From Candidatus Aenigmatarchaeota archaeon (GTDB lineage: Archaea > Aenigmatarchaeota > Aenigmatarchaeia > CG10238-14): DNA of 32,025 nt. Of the stretch, positions 8,827 to 18,825 are shown piece after piece. The position numbers and the translations under genes were made by a program. The notes under the pieces were generated by a model that saw only the letters and a program-made list of their open reading frames with translations, did not search any database and was not told the origin of the DNA. Every line of letters begins with the position of its first letter. The first letter of the stretch is position 1. The stretch lies in assembly GCA_014728985.1 (NCBI GenBank), contig WJKS01000007.1, positions 1 through 32,025 on the forward strand. Direction: 5' to 3'.

Positions 8827-9576
8827 TTAATCCTCAGTTACCCTAGGTGCTAGTACAAAGCCCAAAGAGACCTTATCCAGACTGGAAAAGTCGAGTTTCA
8901 TTGGATAATCTGTAGACCATTTTATGACTGCTTCGTCAGCGAGCTTAGATGCCTTGATCATTTTTTTAAGATATTCCAATGGATATCTTGCCAAAACACT
9001 CCCTTTAACACTAAAGTCTAGCAAACTCTTGTTATCTTTCTTCAGTATAAGTTCACTTGAAGTGATGTCACCTGTTGCTTTCATATTGAACTCATTATCT
9101 TTTGCGCCCAAAACTACCGAGTCACCAACAACGTCTGCATCCTCAATTCCACTTTTCAGAATATCAGATTTCAATTTCACTTTTGCTTTAAAGTCAAGTT
9201 CATCGATAGGCGGTATTTCTTCTTTTGAAACCTCAAGTAAAGGAACCGTAAATCTCCTCTTAGAAGAGTTCTCTATCAATATTTCTAATTTATTACCTTT
9301 CAACTCCATCTTCAATTTGTCTTTTGATTTAACTCTTTTAAGAATAGAAACCAGATTTGATATATTGACAGCAATTTCCTCTTCTTTATCATTCTCAAAT
9401 TTTTCAAAAACCGTAGGCGGAAGCTTAAAATCTACAACAGCAACCATAGCCCTATCTGCTGCAACCAAACTCATTCCTTTATCATTTATCTTAAAGATCC
9501 CCTCGTCTATCAATTCGCCTATAGTTGTTATAGAGTCCTTGAAAACAGATGGATCCGATATAGTACCCTTAAACAC
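8827..9576 (-). CDS. pcn: DNA polymerase sliding clamp PCNA
   Basis: DEGIFKINDKGMSLVAADRAMVAVVDFKL; LGFVLAPRVTED C-terminus. Confidence 0.95.
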   Translation of the reverse strand: MFKGTISDPSVFKDSITTIGELIDEGIFKINDKGMSLVAADRAMVAVVDFKLPPTVFEKFENDKEEEIAVNISNLVSILKRVKSKDKLKMELKGNKLEILIENSSKRRFTVPLLEVSKEEIPPIDELDFKAKVKLKSDILKSGIEDADVVGDSVVLGAKDNEFNMKATGDITSSELILKKDNKSLLDFSVKGSVLARYPLEYLKKMIKASKLADEAVIKWSTDYPMKLDFSSLDKVSLGFVLAPRVTED

Positions 9577-9579
9577 AAA

Positions 9580-9906
9580 TTACACCCCCATTTTTTCATA
9601 CAATTTATTTACCTTCTTGTAGAGTTTTACATTCAAATCAGATAAATCCTGAACAATGCCTGCCTTGATTTCAAAACCTTCGTCCGTAGGCATTATTGTT
9701 CCGAAAACTTTTACAAGTTGATTCAAATTAACACTTTCTGTTATATTAGGTAGGTCTACGAATACTTGAATTTTTCCACTACCATCATCAATAATCATGG
9801 TCTCGTCCTTTTTGTCGACTAAAAATCCCATCACTTTGACTTTGAAATCGTTTTCAGGATTAATTTCCTCAATTTTCCTATTATAATAGTGATTCTGACT
9901 GACCAT
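9580..9906 (-). CDS. small single OB-fold protein (RPA-like)
   Basis: VKVMGFLVDKKDETMIIDDGSGKIQVFVDLP...VKVFGTIMPTDEGFEIKAG OB-fold pattern; lies just upstream of PCNA on the same strand. Confidence 0.75.
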   Translation of the reverse strand: MVSQNHYYNRKIEEINPENDFKVKVMGFLVDKKDETMIIDDGSGKIQVFVDLPNITESVNLNQLVKVFGTIMPTDEGFEIKAGIVQDLSDLNVKLYKKVNKLYEKMGV

Positions 9907-10104
9907 AAGGTATTATTAGAAATTAAGATATAAATTGGTGAAAATAGATTTAGAATTTTAATAGAATTGAAATTCCTCTTGAAATTAAAATAAAAACTAT
10001 TTAACCATTAATTAGGAATTATAATAGTTGTTCAGAAATAAATTACGGAAAGAATTTCTGATGTTATTTTAAACTTAAACCGTTAAATAAGACTTGGGAT
10101 CATT

Positions 10105-11247
10105 ATGCTTGATATGGCTCTTAGAAATGTATTCAGACAAAAGGCAAGAACAGCGCTAACAGTGCTAGGCGTAATGATAGGTATAGCTGCCGTAGTTGCA
10201 TTAGGTTCACTATCAGAGGGTCTGAGAGTACAGATAACAAAGAACCTAGAGCAAGCAAGCGGTATAGTCACTGTAACTGAAAAATCAGATCAAGGCCTTT
10301 TCGTGGGAATGACAAGCAGCGAACTTTCACAAGAGACTGTAGATGAAATAATGTCAATAGACGGTGTAAGAGATGCTACACCAGTTGTTTATGAGGTTGG
10401 TTATCTTGATGATGAATCTTTGGGGTTTGGTCAACCAACATTATTTGAATCTGGGGTGAATCCAGAAGACATTGAACTATTTACTACAGAAGGTGCTATC
10501 CTTGACGAAGGTGAGGTTTTGGAAGAAGGAGATACGGATTATGCTATGATCGGATATACTATATCAGAGGATTTGGATCTGGAAGTGGGGGATATAGTAA
10601 CAGTAGAAGAGAGGGATTTCATAATCAAAGGTGTTTATGAGGAATTCGGTGACCCCGGACTTGACAGTGGTATCATAATTCCAATTGAAATAGCACAAGA
10701 ATTATTTGAAAGAGATACATATTCTGCAGTAATCATTTATCCAGAAGATTTGGATGAAGTGGAAACTTTAGCGAATGATATTGAGGATTCGATTGATGGT
10801 GTTTCCGCATTTACCACAGCAGAATTCGCAAAACAAATACAAGGTATAGTTGACCAGATAGGATTCTTTACAATAGGCATAGCTGCTATTTCTGCGATAG
10901 TTGGTGGCTTGGGAGTAATGAATACTATGATAATGTCAGTGATGGAAAGAAGAAGGGAAATAGGTGTTCTCAAGGCCATAGGTGCAACTAACAGTTATGT
11001 TCTCAGGATGATATTAATCGAATCGGCTATAATTAGTCTGATTGGTGGGCTAATAGGTTTGGGTATTGGTTATCTTGGATCAAATGCACTTAGTTTCCTG
11101 ACTGGAGGTCAGGCTGAAGGAATAGTTACCATAAGACTGGCTGTTTATTCGTTGGTATTTGCATTGTTCCTAGGAATAGTCGGTGGACTGTACCCGGCAA
11201 ACAGAGCATCTAAATTAAGTCCTGTGGAGGCTTTAAAGTATGAATAA
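10105..11247 (+). CDS. MacB/FtsX-type ABC transporter permease
   Basis: N-term RQKARTALTVLGVMIGIAAVVALGSL; GLGVMNTMIMSVMERRREIGVLKAIGA; APN...[19 protein letters not shown] end. Confidence 0.95.
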   Translation: MLDMALRNVFRQKARTALTVLGVMIGIAAVVALGSLSEGLRVQITKNLEQASGIVTVTEKSDQGLFVGMTSSELSQETVDEIMSIDGVRDATPVVYEVGYLDDESLGFGQPTLFESGVNPEDIELFTTEGAILDEGEVLEEGDTDYAMIGYTISEDLDLEVGDIVTVEERDFIIKGVYEEFGDPGLDSGIIIPIEIAQELFERDTYSAVIIYPEDLDEVETLANDIEDSIDGVSAFTTAEFAKQIQGIVDQIGFFTIGIAAISAIVGGLGVMNTMIMSVMERRREIGVLKAIGATNSYVLRMILIESAIISLIGGLIGLGIGYLGSNALSFLTGGQAEGIVTIRLAVYSLVFALFLGIVGGLYPANRASKLSPVEALKYE

Positions 11248-11926
11248 GGTAATCATCAAAACAGAAAATCTCTGTAAGTATTATAATAAAGGACAACATA
11301 ATGAAGTCCGTGCAATTGACAAAGTCAACATAGATATAAACAGAGGGGAATTTATTTCGATAATAGGTCCTTCAGGGAGCGGTAAAAGTACACTATTACA
11401 TATGATCGGTTTACTTGACAGACCCACATGCGGTAAAATATATTTTGACGGAAAGGATATATCAAATCTTTCAGATAACCAGATAACAAAAATAAGACGA
11501 GAGAAAGTAGGGTTCGTATTCCAACAATTCAATCTTATACCATTATTAACTGCATTGGAGAATGTTGAATTGCCTATGACAATCAACGGTCATAAAGAAA
11601 TCGATACCAAAAAAAAGGCAGAAGAGTTGCTAAAAAAGGTTGGTCTTGGGCACAGGCTAAACAATCGACCTCCCCAATTATCAGGTGGAGAAAAGCAAAG
11701 AGTCGCAATAGCCAGGGCATTGGCAAATGACCCAGAAATAATTCTTGCAGATGAGCCAACAGGTAACTTGGATACAAAAACCGGGAAGGAGATAATAAAT
11801 CTTCTGAGAAGAATGGATAAGAAAGGGTTTACTCTTGCTATTATTACACATGATCAAAGGATTGCTAAAGTAGCAGAAAAGGTAATAAATATAAAAGATG
11901 GAAGAATAATAAAAGAAGGTGGATGA
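11240..11926 (+). CDS. MacB/LolD-type ABC transporter ATP-binding protein
   Basis: Walker [25 protein letters not shown], Walker [12 protein letters not shown]; overlaps permease. Confidence 0.98.
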   Translation: MNKVIIKTENLCKYYNKGQHNEVRAIDKVNIDINRGEFISIIGPSGSGKSTLLHMIGLLDRPTCGKIYFDGKDISNLSDNQITKIRREKVGFVFQQFNLIPLLTALENVELPMTINGHKEIDTKKKAEELLKKVGLGHRLNNRPPQLSGGEKQRVAIARALANDPEIILADEPTGNLDTKTGKEIINLLRRMDKKGFTLAIITHDQRIAKVAEKVINIKDGRIIKEGG

Positions 11927-11927
11927 G

Positions 11928-13049
11928 ATGAGAAAAATAATATTACTTGGATTAATTTTGATGCTGATACCTACTGCTGTACTTTCACAACAGTTCACAC
12001 TTGACGTTGAGACTGCTTACACAGACCCTTATCCGGTTGAACCTGGTCAAAACTTTATACTGTCACTTCAGGTCACTAACGAGGGCAGTGAAATGGTTGA
12101 TACTGTTTTCATAGAATTAGATCCACAACATCCATTCACAGTACTGGAAAACCCAAGAAAGAGCTTCACTGATATAGGTGGCGGGAGTAAGAAGATTGTT
12201 GAGTATGATGTTTTTGTAGATTCTTCAGCGGTTTCTACGGTTTATGAAATACCAGTCAAAGTAATATATGGAGCACTTGCAACCTCAACTCAAAGAGTCC
12301 AGTTAAGGGTTCAAGGAACTCCCAGATTCGAAATATTAGACGTTAAATCCAACGAGATAAATCCTGGTGACAGGGAATCATTGAATATTCAGGTTCAAAA
12401 CGTGGGTACAGGAACCGCAAAAAGAATGACAGCAACATTTAGCTCAAGTTCTGAATATATTACACCAATATTTTCTGGTGGTAGTGTATATATCAATGAA
12501 TTCAAGGTAGGGGAAAAGAAATGGATACAGTTTGATATTCTTGCTGACCAAGACTCAGAATATGGCGTTTATACAGGAACAATCTCCTTGAATTATAATG
12601 ACGAGTCAGGAAGTAGTCACGCAGACTCATATAATGTTGGCGTACTTGTAAGTGGAGAACCAAGATTCAGTATTGTGAAATCAGAAGTGGATAAAAGTGA
12701 TGATGAACTTGAGATTGAAGTTATAAACTCTGGTACAGCAAAAGCAATTGCAGTAAAATCTGAACTTTGGTTAAATGGTGACTTGTTCAATACAGATTAC
12801 ACAACACAGGTAAAAATAGATAAAAAAGCTGTATTGAAATTTGATTTACCAGAAAGAGCAACTTCAGGTAAACTTAAACTGTATTACAAAGGCCCGGATA
12901 ACAAAGAATATGTCCAGGAAGAAGATGTAGCTTGGAGCCCTGTCAGAAACAGTAGAATTCTCTTGTATGTAATCTTAATTGGAGCAACTGCAGTTCTGAT
13001 ATGGAAAAAACCATGGAAGAAGTTGAAATGGTTCAAAAAGAAAAAATAA
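11928..13049 (+). CDS. secreted/membrane-anchored COG1361/CARDB-like beta-sandwich protein
   Basis: Signal peptide MRKIILLGLILMLIPTAVLSQQ, repeated Ig-like strands (NEGSEMVDTVF, NVGTGTAKRMTATF, NSGTAKAIAVKSEL), C-term TM plus basic tail. Confidence 0.8.
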   Translation: MRKIILLGLILMLIPTAVLSQQFTLDVETAYTDPYPVEPGQNFILSLQVTNEGSEMVDTVFIELDPQHPFTVLENPRKSFTDIGGGSKKIVEYDVFVDSSAVSTVYEIPVKVIYGALATSTQRVQLRVQGTPRFEILDVKSNEINPGDRESLNIQVQNVGTGTAKRMTATFSSSSEYITPIFSGGSVYINEFKVGEKKWIQFDILADQDSEYGVYTGTISLNYNDESGSSHADSYNVGVLVSGEPRFSIVKSEVDKSDDELEIEVINSGTAKAIAVKSELWLNGDLFNTDYTTQVKIDKKAVLKFDLPERATSGKLKLYYKGPDNKEYVQEEDVAWSPVRNSRILLYVILIGATAVLIWKKPWKKLKWFKKKK

Positions 13050-13086
13050 GTCCTCTTAATTTATTTTTTAATTCCGAATTAGATTT

Positions 13087-13476
13087 ATGTTAAAATTTGA
13101 ACGTGCTTATGACATTCAAACCAGAGTAAATAGAATATTATCTGTTCTTGATTTCCCGCATATCAGAAGAAATAGAGTTATTTGTATGAGGAGCCAGGGA
13201 TCAAAATCTAAAGCTACGGCAAGGATATGGAGTATGCCCAGAATCTGGCAGAAAGCTTTAGGTATAAAATCTCATTATGTCATTGAAGTGATTTCTGAAA
13301 GATTTGATAAGTTAAACAAAGAAGACCAGGAAAGGACATTGATACATGAAATAATGCATATCCCTAAAACCTTTAGCGGTGCCTTAGTTCCACATAAATG
13401 TTTTGGTAAAAAAATCGACAGGAAAAGTGTGGAGAAGATGTACAAGGAATACAAATCGAAGTTAAAAAAACTTTAA
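13087..13476 (+). CDS. predicted zinc metallopeptidase (COG4900-like)
   Basis: HEIMH motif: RTLIHEIMHIPKTFSGALVPHK. Confidence 0.7.
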   Translation: MLKFERAYDIQTRVNRILSVLDFPHIRRNRVICMRSQGSKSKATARIWSMPRIWQKALGIKSHYVIEVISERFDKLNKEDQERTLIHEIMHIPKTFSGALVPHKCFGKKIDRKSVEKMYKEYKSKLKKL

Positions 13477-13505
13477 TTCAAGAAACCAAATTATTACTGA
13501 TATCT

Positions 13506-15623
13506 TTGTTAGGTAAAATTTTTGGAAAAAAAAGGTACAATGTTCAGGAAATTGAAAGGAAGGCAAAGGAGCATGTACCTGAAAAGGTGAAGAAACCAAA
13601 AAGACCTAAATTTGAGAGGGCATGTAATTTTGCAAGAGAGAAACTGAACCTGAAAGCCTCTAAAGGAATGCGAGAAAAACTCCGAAAATCTATCTTAATG
13701 ATAGATCTTGACATCACTCCAGATGGTGTTTTTTCATTAACTGTCCTTACTTTGCTTGTTCTTCTTGTTGCAATTATACCATTTTTCATTCTAATGGGAG
13801 GGATTAATCTACTTTTACCATTTCTCCCCTTTATTGGAGCATATTTTATTTACACATATCCAGGCTATCTTGCTGCCGTAACAAAGATTAGAGCAGCCGA
13901 TGAAACCGTTAAAGTTATTCTATATATGGTAATATATCTCAGATTCAATCCTCATCTGGAAGGTGCGTTGAGTTTTGCCGCAGAACATTGTCGCGGACCT
14001 ATAGGAAAAGATTTCAGAGAGTTTTTATGGGGAATACAGAGTGGTCAATATCTAACCGTAAATCAAGCAATAAGTACAAAAATGGAAAAATGGTTGATAT
14101 GGGACAAAGAATTTGTAGAATCAATGAATCTATTGCTCTCAATGACTAGAATAGGGGACGAGGAAGTTAGAAAAAGAACTCTCACTAAAGCCTTATCATA
14201 TATATTGACTTCTACCTATGAGAAAATGAAAGAATATACTCGTAATCTGAGATCACCAATAACAATAATACACAGTATGGGGATTACTTTTCCACTAATG
14301 GGCTTAGTAATGTTCCCAATGATTTCAATTTTCCTACACGACCAATTTAACCCACTTTATTTGGTTATAGGTTATACGGTGATTCTTCCTTCAATCCTTT
14401 ATTTTTATCTTAAAAGAACTATTTCAAAGAGACCAGGAGCATTCACGGCTCCAGATATATCTGAACACCCAGATGTACCTCCTGAAGGAAAATATAGATT
14501 AAAATTATTCAGTAAAAAAATACTGGTTCCAGTTCTGATAATAGCTTTAATAGTGATGTTTTATAGTTCCATCCCTGGATTAGCCCATTTCTTCAGTTTG
14601 GCTTCTAATTATATTACCTTTAAACAGGATTCGGATACTTTTTCAGAAAACTGGAAAGAGTTCCTGAGTAATCAATACAAACCTGATGTTCTGTTCAAAT
14701 TAACTTTCTATTCATTGAGTATAATCTGGGGGATAGCATTAGGTACAATTGTTTATTGTTTAGGTATGAGCCAACAGAGGCTAAAGATAAGGAATGAAAT
14801 AAAGGAGATAGAAAATGAGTTTCAGATTGCACTATTTAATCTGGCGGATGTTTTATCTTCTGGAATACCAATAGAAACTGCCTTAGAAGAGGTATCAATA
14901 AAATATAAACGTTCAAAAATGGATGATTCTCCGATGTATAAATTTTTCATTGACATGCTGAGAAATATGAAGAATATGGGAATGACATTTGAGAGGGCTG
15001 TATTTGATAGAAATTACGGTGCTATAATAAGGTTTCCTTCAAAACTTGTACAGGACATAATGAAAATAATTGTTTCAGCGTCAAGAAAATCTTCTGTTAT
15101 ACTTTCTGTCGCGACCAGGTCGATATCGGATTTTCTTTCCAAAACTAAGAATATTGAATCTTTACTTAAGCAAATGTTGGAAGAGATCAGCTCCTCACTT
15201 AAGTTACAAGCTGTTTTTATCGCCCCCTTTATCTGTGCAATTGTTGCTAGTATAGGTACTTTTATTGTTGAGTTGCTACAAAAAGTTGCAGAATATTTAG
15301 CATCTATAGAAGAAAGTTTCAATATGGGAGGGACCTTTATCCATGGTGGAACCGTAAAGTTCGGAGAAACTTTAGGTTTGATAAATATAGAACAAGTTAT
15401 GCCACCAACCTTTTTTCAACTTGTCATAGGAATCTACATGATAGAAATTGTAATTATCCTTTCCTATTTTTTAAACGGCATTAGGAACGGATTTGATAAA
15501 ACCACAAGAAACGTTTTGATTGGAAAGACCCTTTTAACTTCACTACTGCTTTATTCAATATTACTTATAATTTCACTATATTTAACAAAGGGCCTATTTC
15601 CCATGTTCGAAGGAGGAATATAA
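13506..15623 (+). CDS. TadC/FlaJ-like type IV pilus membrane platform protein (type II secretion F-domain family), TTG start
   Basis: 705 aa, repeated TM clusters with GAIIRFPSKLVQDIMKIIVSASRKSS and ALFNLADVLSSGIPIETALEEV motifs; multiple TMs typical of archaeal FlaJ/TadC. Confidence 0.85.
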   Translation: MLGKIFGKKRYNVQEIERKAKEHVPEKVKKPKRPKFERACNFAREKLNLKASKGMREKLRKSILMIDLDITPDGVFSLTVLTLLVLLVAIIPFFILMGGINLLLPFLPFIGAYFIYTYPGYLAAVTKIRAADETVKVILYMVIYLRFNPHLEGALSFAAEHCRGPIGKDFREFLWGIQSGQYLTVNQAISTKMEKWLIWDKEFVESMNLLLSMTRIGDEEVRKRTLTKALSYILTSTYEKMKEYTRNLRSPITIIHSMGITFPLMGLVMFPMISIFLHDQFNPLYLVIGYTVILPSILYFYLKRTISKRPGAFTAPDISEHPDVPPEGKYRLKLFSKKILVPVLIIALIVMFYSSIPGLAHFFSLASNYITFKQDSDTFSENWKEFLSNQYKPDVLFKLTFYSLSIIWGIALGTIVYCLGMSQQRLKIRNEIKEIENEFQIALFNLADVLSSGIPIETALEEVSIKYKRSKMDDSPMYKFFIDMLRNMKNMGMTFERAVFDRNYGAIIRFPSKLVQDIMKIIVSASRKSSVILSVATRSISDFLSKTKNIESLLKQMLEEISSSLKLQAVFIAPFICAIVASIGTFIVELLQKVAEYLASIEESFNMGGTFIHGGTVKFGETLGLINIEQVMPPTFFQLVIGIYMIEIVIILSYFLNGIRNGFDKTTRNVLIGKTLLTSLLLYSILLIISLYLTKGLFPMFEGGI

Positions 15624-15626
15624 TAA

Positions 15627-16931
15627 ATGAAAGGTATGGCATTGGAAACAATCGGATTTATAACAATAGCTTTAATTGGCGTATCTGTACTAATTATTCT
15701 TGTTTCTGGTAGTTTGGGTAGTATGTCACGAAACGTCTTCTGCTATTTTTATCAAAATGTTTTTGGAAAAAATATTGAAATGTGCGAAGAAAAAGGTAAT
15801 ATACCAGAAACACTTGAAATTAAACCTAAGGATTCTGAAGAGTTAGCTAGATATATAGCTGCCTATTCAATCAAATGCTGGGAAGATGCAACAAAATCTC
15901 TTAACACTGAGGATACCAATTGCTTTAATTTGATTATAGAAACTGGACCCTTTGATCCAGGGGTAGATGAGATTAGTGTAACTGATATTCTTTTGGCTGA
16001 AGGTGGATGCAGTAAACTAGGTAATTATAACCTTAATGATAATTGTGGAACGGAAGATCAGTTAAGATGGGAAATTAGTAGTGGAGGATATTCTCTTTGG
16101 GAAAATAGAGGGCCTGATGCAGCTTGGACTGATAATTCCGGGGTTCTACATATAGTTAATGGGAACTGGGTATGGGAAAATTCGGGTTCCTGGTCTGGAC
16201 CCATTGAAATTTCAACTCTAAGTCCATTTAATAGCCTAACGGTATCTGGAAACGAGTATTATCCTTGGGAAAATGGTGGTATTGATGCCGCTTGGATGAA
16301 CAATGTTGACAAGATTAGCATAAGTAATGGTGGGTGGATATGGACATGGACTCCATCTAACGGATGGAATGGCCCTATCAACTTTTACGAAAGACCGTAT
16401 TGGGGAGATGAGAACCATGCCACATACGGTTTGGAGCCTTCTCCAGACGGATATCTATGGAGTGGCTATGGATTGGATGTTGGGTGGTTAACATCTAATA
16501 ATAGATATGCGATGAATGAAAAATGGTTATGGTTTTTTGACCCAAATGACAACAGTTGTGGAAGAAGTAGGTGTTGGCGTGGACCATATGATGTTTTAAA
16601 TTATGTGAATGTAGGAGAATACAATTGGGGCTCTAGTCATGGCATGAGTCCCTCAGCTGACGGTTATCCCTGGGAGAATGGGGGTATTGATGCCGCTTGG
16701 ACTGATAACTCAGGAATTACATATATAACCAATGGGAAATGGCAGTGGTATTATAGCCCTAACGATAATAGTTGTGGTGAGATAGGTTGTTGGTCCTCTC
16801 CTGAAGATATCTCATCCTTGCCCTTAATAGAAACTGATTACTGTATAGGTAGTAAATGCCCCATTACTGACCAACAATTGATTCTAATAAAATATGACGA
16901 TATCGAAAAACAAATAGTTGTAAAAGGCTAA
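15627..16931 (+). CDS. pilin-like anchored protein carrying four hemopexin-like repeats
   Basis: MKGMALETIGFITIALIGVSVLIILV N-terminus; four WENGGIDAAWTDNSG..I.NG.W.W repeats; C-terminal strand LILIKYDDIEKQIVVKG. Confidence 0.8.
   Translation: MKGMALETIGFITIALIGVSVLIILVSGSLGSMSRNVFCYFYQNVFGKNIEMCEEKGNIPETLEIKPKDSEELARYIAAYSIKCWEDATKSLNTEDTNCFNLIIETGPFDPGVDEISVTDILLAEGGCSKLGNYNLNDNCGTEDQLRWEISSGGYSLWENRGPDAAWTDNSGVLHIVNGNWVWENSGSWSGPIEISTLSPFNSLTVSGNEYYPWENGGIDAAWMNNVDKISISNGGWIWTWTPSNGWNGPINFYERPYWGDENHATYGLEPSPDGYLWSGYGLDVGWLTSNNRYAMNEKWLWFFDPNDNSCGRSRCWRGPYDVLNYVNVGEYNWGSSHGMSPSADGYPWENGGIDAAWTDNSGITYITNGKWQWYYSPNDNSCGEIGCWSSPEDISSLPLIETDYCIGSKCPITDQQLILIKYDDIEKQIVVKG
16083..16818 (+). repeat. 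four degenerate protein-coding repeats, hemopexin-like (units ~16083-16215, 16257-16391, 16446-16608, 16659-16818)
   Basis: LWENRGPDAAWTDNSGVLHIVNGNWVWENSGSWSGPIEIS / PWENGGIDAAWMNNVDKISISNGGWIWTW..GWNGPINF / LWSGYGLDVGWLTSNNRYAMNEKWLWFFD..CWRGPYDV / PWENGGIDAAWTDNSGITYITNGKWQWYYS..CWSSPEDIS. Confidence 0.85.
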
Positions 16932-16936
16932 ATTTC

Positions 16937-17881
16937 TTAATTAACTCTAACCCAATCTAAACGATGATCGCATCCCCCACGGTCTGTGCATATATCCACA
17001 TAAAGAACATTATCATCTATATTTATTGTATTTTCACCATTCCCGTCGATATTATTAGCTATTCTCTCCCATCCACTTGATTTACGTGCATAAACATCTA
17101 AATTACTATGACAATTTGCCACAGCCCTAAAATTTATACTGGATACATAAGTCCAATCCCCAACGCTTAGCCTTGCACATTGACCTAAATTATAACCAGC
17201 TCTAACACAACAGTTATCGACGTCACCTTCTATACATAAAAATTCATTCCATTCTGAACCTGTCCATCCCCCATCATTCCCGCAATCAGGGTCAATAATA
17301 TTATCATCTTGACAGTTAGTCCCTGAACAACCACAATAAAGTTTACTCAGATAACCCATTTCATTTGCACAATAGCTAATAGTATCAGGTGTTAAGGACC
17401 CGTCGTGAGAAATATATACTCTAACTTCACCATTACCTCTTCTCTTTAAAATCACTTCATAAGTCTTGAAACCAATTTTACCGCCTATTTTTTCCAAAAG
17501 ACCATTAAGTGTTTCGCCCTCAACCTTAGATATCACATGAACTTCACATCCTAAATCCCTACATTCTATACTATCTCTAAATTCCAGACAAAGTTTATTA
17601 CCATTCGAAAATCCACCGGAGTCTACATTATATGCACCATCATCTGAAGCATAGATACTTCGACTGAAATCCGAAAAAGAATTTGTACTTGAAAGGTATT
17701 CTAAACCCACTTTTTCACAAAAACTATTGATATCTAAAATCAGCATGTCAAAAGTTTCCATTGTTGACTGTCTATGCTTTTCTATTGTCATATTAGAAAA
17801 AATTTGTAGGAATAAGGAGAATAGGATGAAAGATATTATCAGACCACCAATTATCCATATCCAATTTGAAACTCCCTTCAA
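16937..17881 (-). CDS. pilin-like anchored protein with Cys-rich, beta-sandwich-like C-terminal domain
   Basis: MKGVSNWIWIIGGLIISFILFSLFL N-terminus paralogous to 21662-22192; C-term SSINFRAVANCHSNLDVYARKSSGWERIANN...VDICTDRGGCDHRLDWVRVN. Confidence 0.75.
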   Translation of the reverse strand: MKGVSNWIWIIGGLIISFILFSLFLQIFSNMTIEKHRQSTMETFDMLILDINSFCEKVGLEYLSSTNSFSDFSRSIYASDDGAYNVDSGGFSNGNKLCLEFRDSIECRDLGCEVHVISKVEGETLNGLLEKIGGKIGFKTYEVILKRRGNGEVRVYISHDGSLTPDTISYCANEMGYLSKLYCGCSGTNCQDDNIIDPDCGNDGGWTGSEWNEFLCIEGDVDNCCVRAGYNLGQCARLSVGDWTYVSSINFRAVANCHSNLDVYARKSSGWERIANNIDGNGENTINIDDNVLYVDICTDRGGCDHRLDWVRVN

Positions 17882-17921
17882 GATACCACTAATTTATTTT
17901 AGGCTTCCTATAATTTAAGTT

Positions 17922-18344
17922 ATGATAAAAGCACAGATGTCTCTTGAGTATATAGTAAAAATTACAATACTGCTTGTAGTCGTGATAGTTATAACTGGCA
18001 TGATAATAAATTTCTATGATCAAATAAAAGCCAAAATAAAAGAACTTTTCGGAAGAAAAGAACCTGAAGTGGATTTTCCAAAAATAATTGATAAAACTAG
18101 TTTTACCGCAGGGGAGGTTTCAGCTTATATAGAAAGTTGCCATTCAACTATGAGTTCACTTCCAGAAGAAGTCCAAGACAATATCATTTGTTATCTGCTT
18201 AGGTCGGATACCATTATTACTATTGATACTGGTCTTGCAACCCCAGGCGGAATAACCGTTACCTGGAATTGGGTATCTGGAACCTTTGACGAAATGAAAA
18301 TTGAATATCAAGATGTAGGAAACGAAATTGTAATAAGTGATTGA
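17922..18344 (+). CDS. small pilin-like protein with class III signal peptide
   Basis: MIKAQMSLEYIVKITILLVVVIVITGMI: A|QMSLEY prepilin peptidase-type site; C-terminal strand MKIEYQDVGNEIVISD. Confidence 0.8.
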   Translation: MIKAQMSLEYIVKITILLVVVIVITGMIINFYDQIKAKIKELFGRKEPEVDFPKIIDKTSFTAGEVSAYIESCHSTMSSLPEEVQDNIICYLLRSDTIITIDTGLATPGGITVTWNWVSGTFDEMKIEYQDVGNEIVISD

Positions 18345-18345
18345 T

Positions 18346-18825
18346 TTGAAAGGCATAACCTTCAACATTATTGTCTTTGCCACAATAGCTCTAGTATCTG
18401 TGGTCATATTTCTTATCGTTCTTAATTCCATTATTCCAAATTTTATCGGGAGAGGCTTATGCAAATTATATCAAATTTTTCTCTCTTTACCACTTCCAAA
18501 AGAGTTAAAACCCCCAATACCTGGTTGCTCTATATTCCCTAGGATGGAGAGATTACGTTTCCCAGAAGGCTCAGCAACTACTTTGGCAAATTATTTAATA
18601 CAATGTTGGGAAAAATCTGAAGAAGGGAAATTGGGTCAAACTTTCATTTGCTACGAATTATTTTTAAAGGAAATTCCCATCCCATTCGATGATGGAGATG
18701 TCACAACAGGCTCTACAGTTCCAATTACCTGGAAAATAAATCCTCCATCAGGACTCATAGAAGGAGAGGATATAACTATAATCATAAAATACAACGCTGA
18801 AACTCAAAGAGTAGAAGTGATTTAA
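18346..18825 (+). CDS. small pilin-like protein (start re-placed at TTG 18346 giving MKGITFN...)
   Basis: TTG at 18346 gives the same MKG N-terminus as sister genes; CW motif YLIQCWEKS and C-term DITIIIKYNAETQRVEVI. Confidence 0.7.
   Translation: MKGITFNIIVFATIALVSVVIFLIVLNSIIPNFIGRGLCKLYQIFLSLPLPKELKPPIPGCSIFPRMERLRFPEGSATTLANYLIQCWEKSEEGKLGQTFICYELFLKEIPIPFDDGDVTTGSTVPITWKINPPSGLIEGEDITIIIKYNAETQRVEVI

Noticed and set aside
8924-9622. Long plus-strand ORF (232 aa) antisense to PCNA
   Set aside because: PCNA on the minus strand is unmistakable; the antisense ORF is Ser/Leu-rich composition artefact.
15014-15322. Minus-strand ORF antisense to the TadC/FlaJ-like gene
   Set aside because: Overlaps a strongly supported multi-TM coding frame; no independent start signals.
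16931-17921. Invertible (phase-variable) segment around the minus-strand pilin-like gene
   Set aside because: No convincing inverted repeats at the two boundaries and no recombinase in the window.
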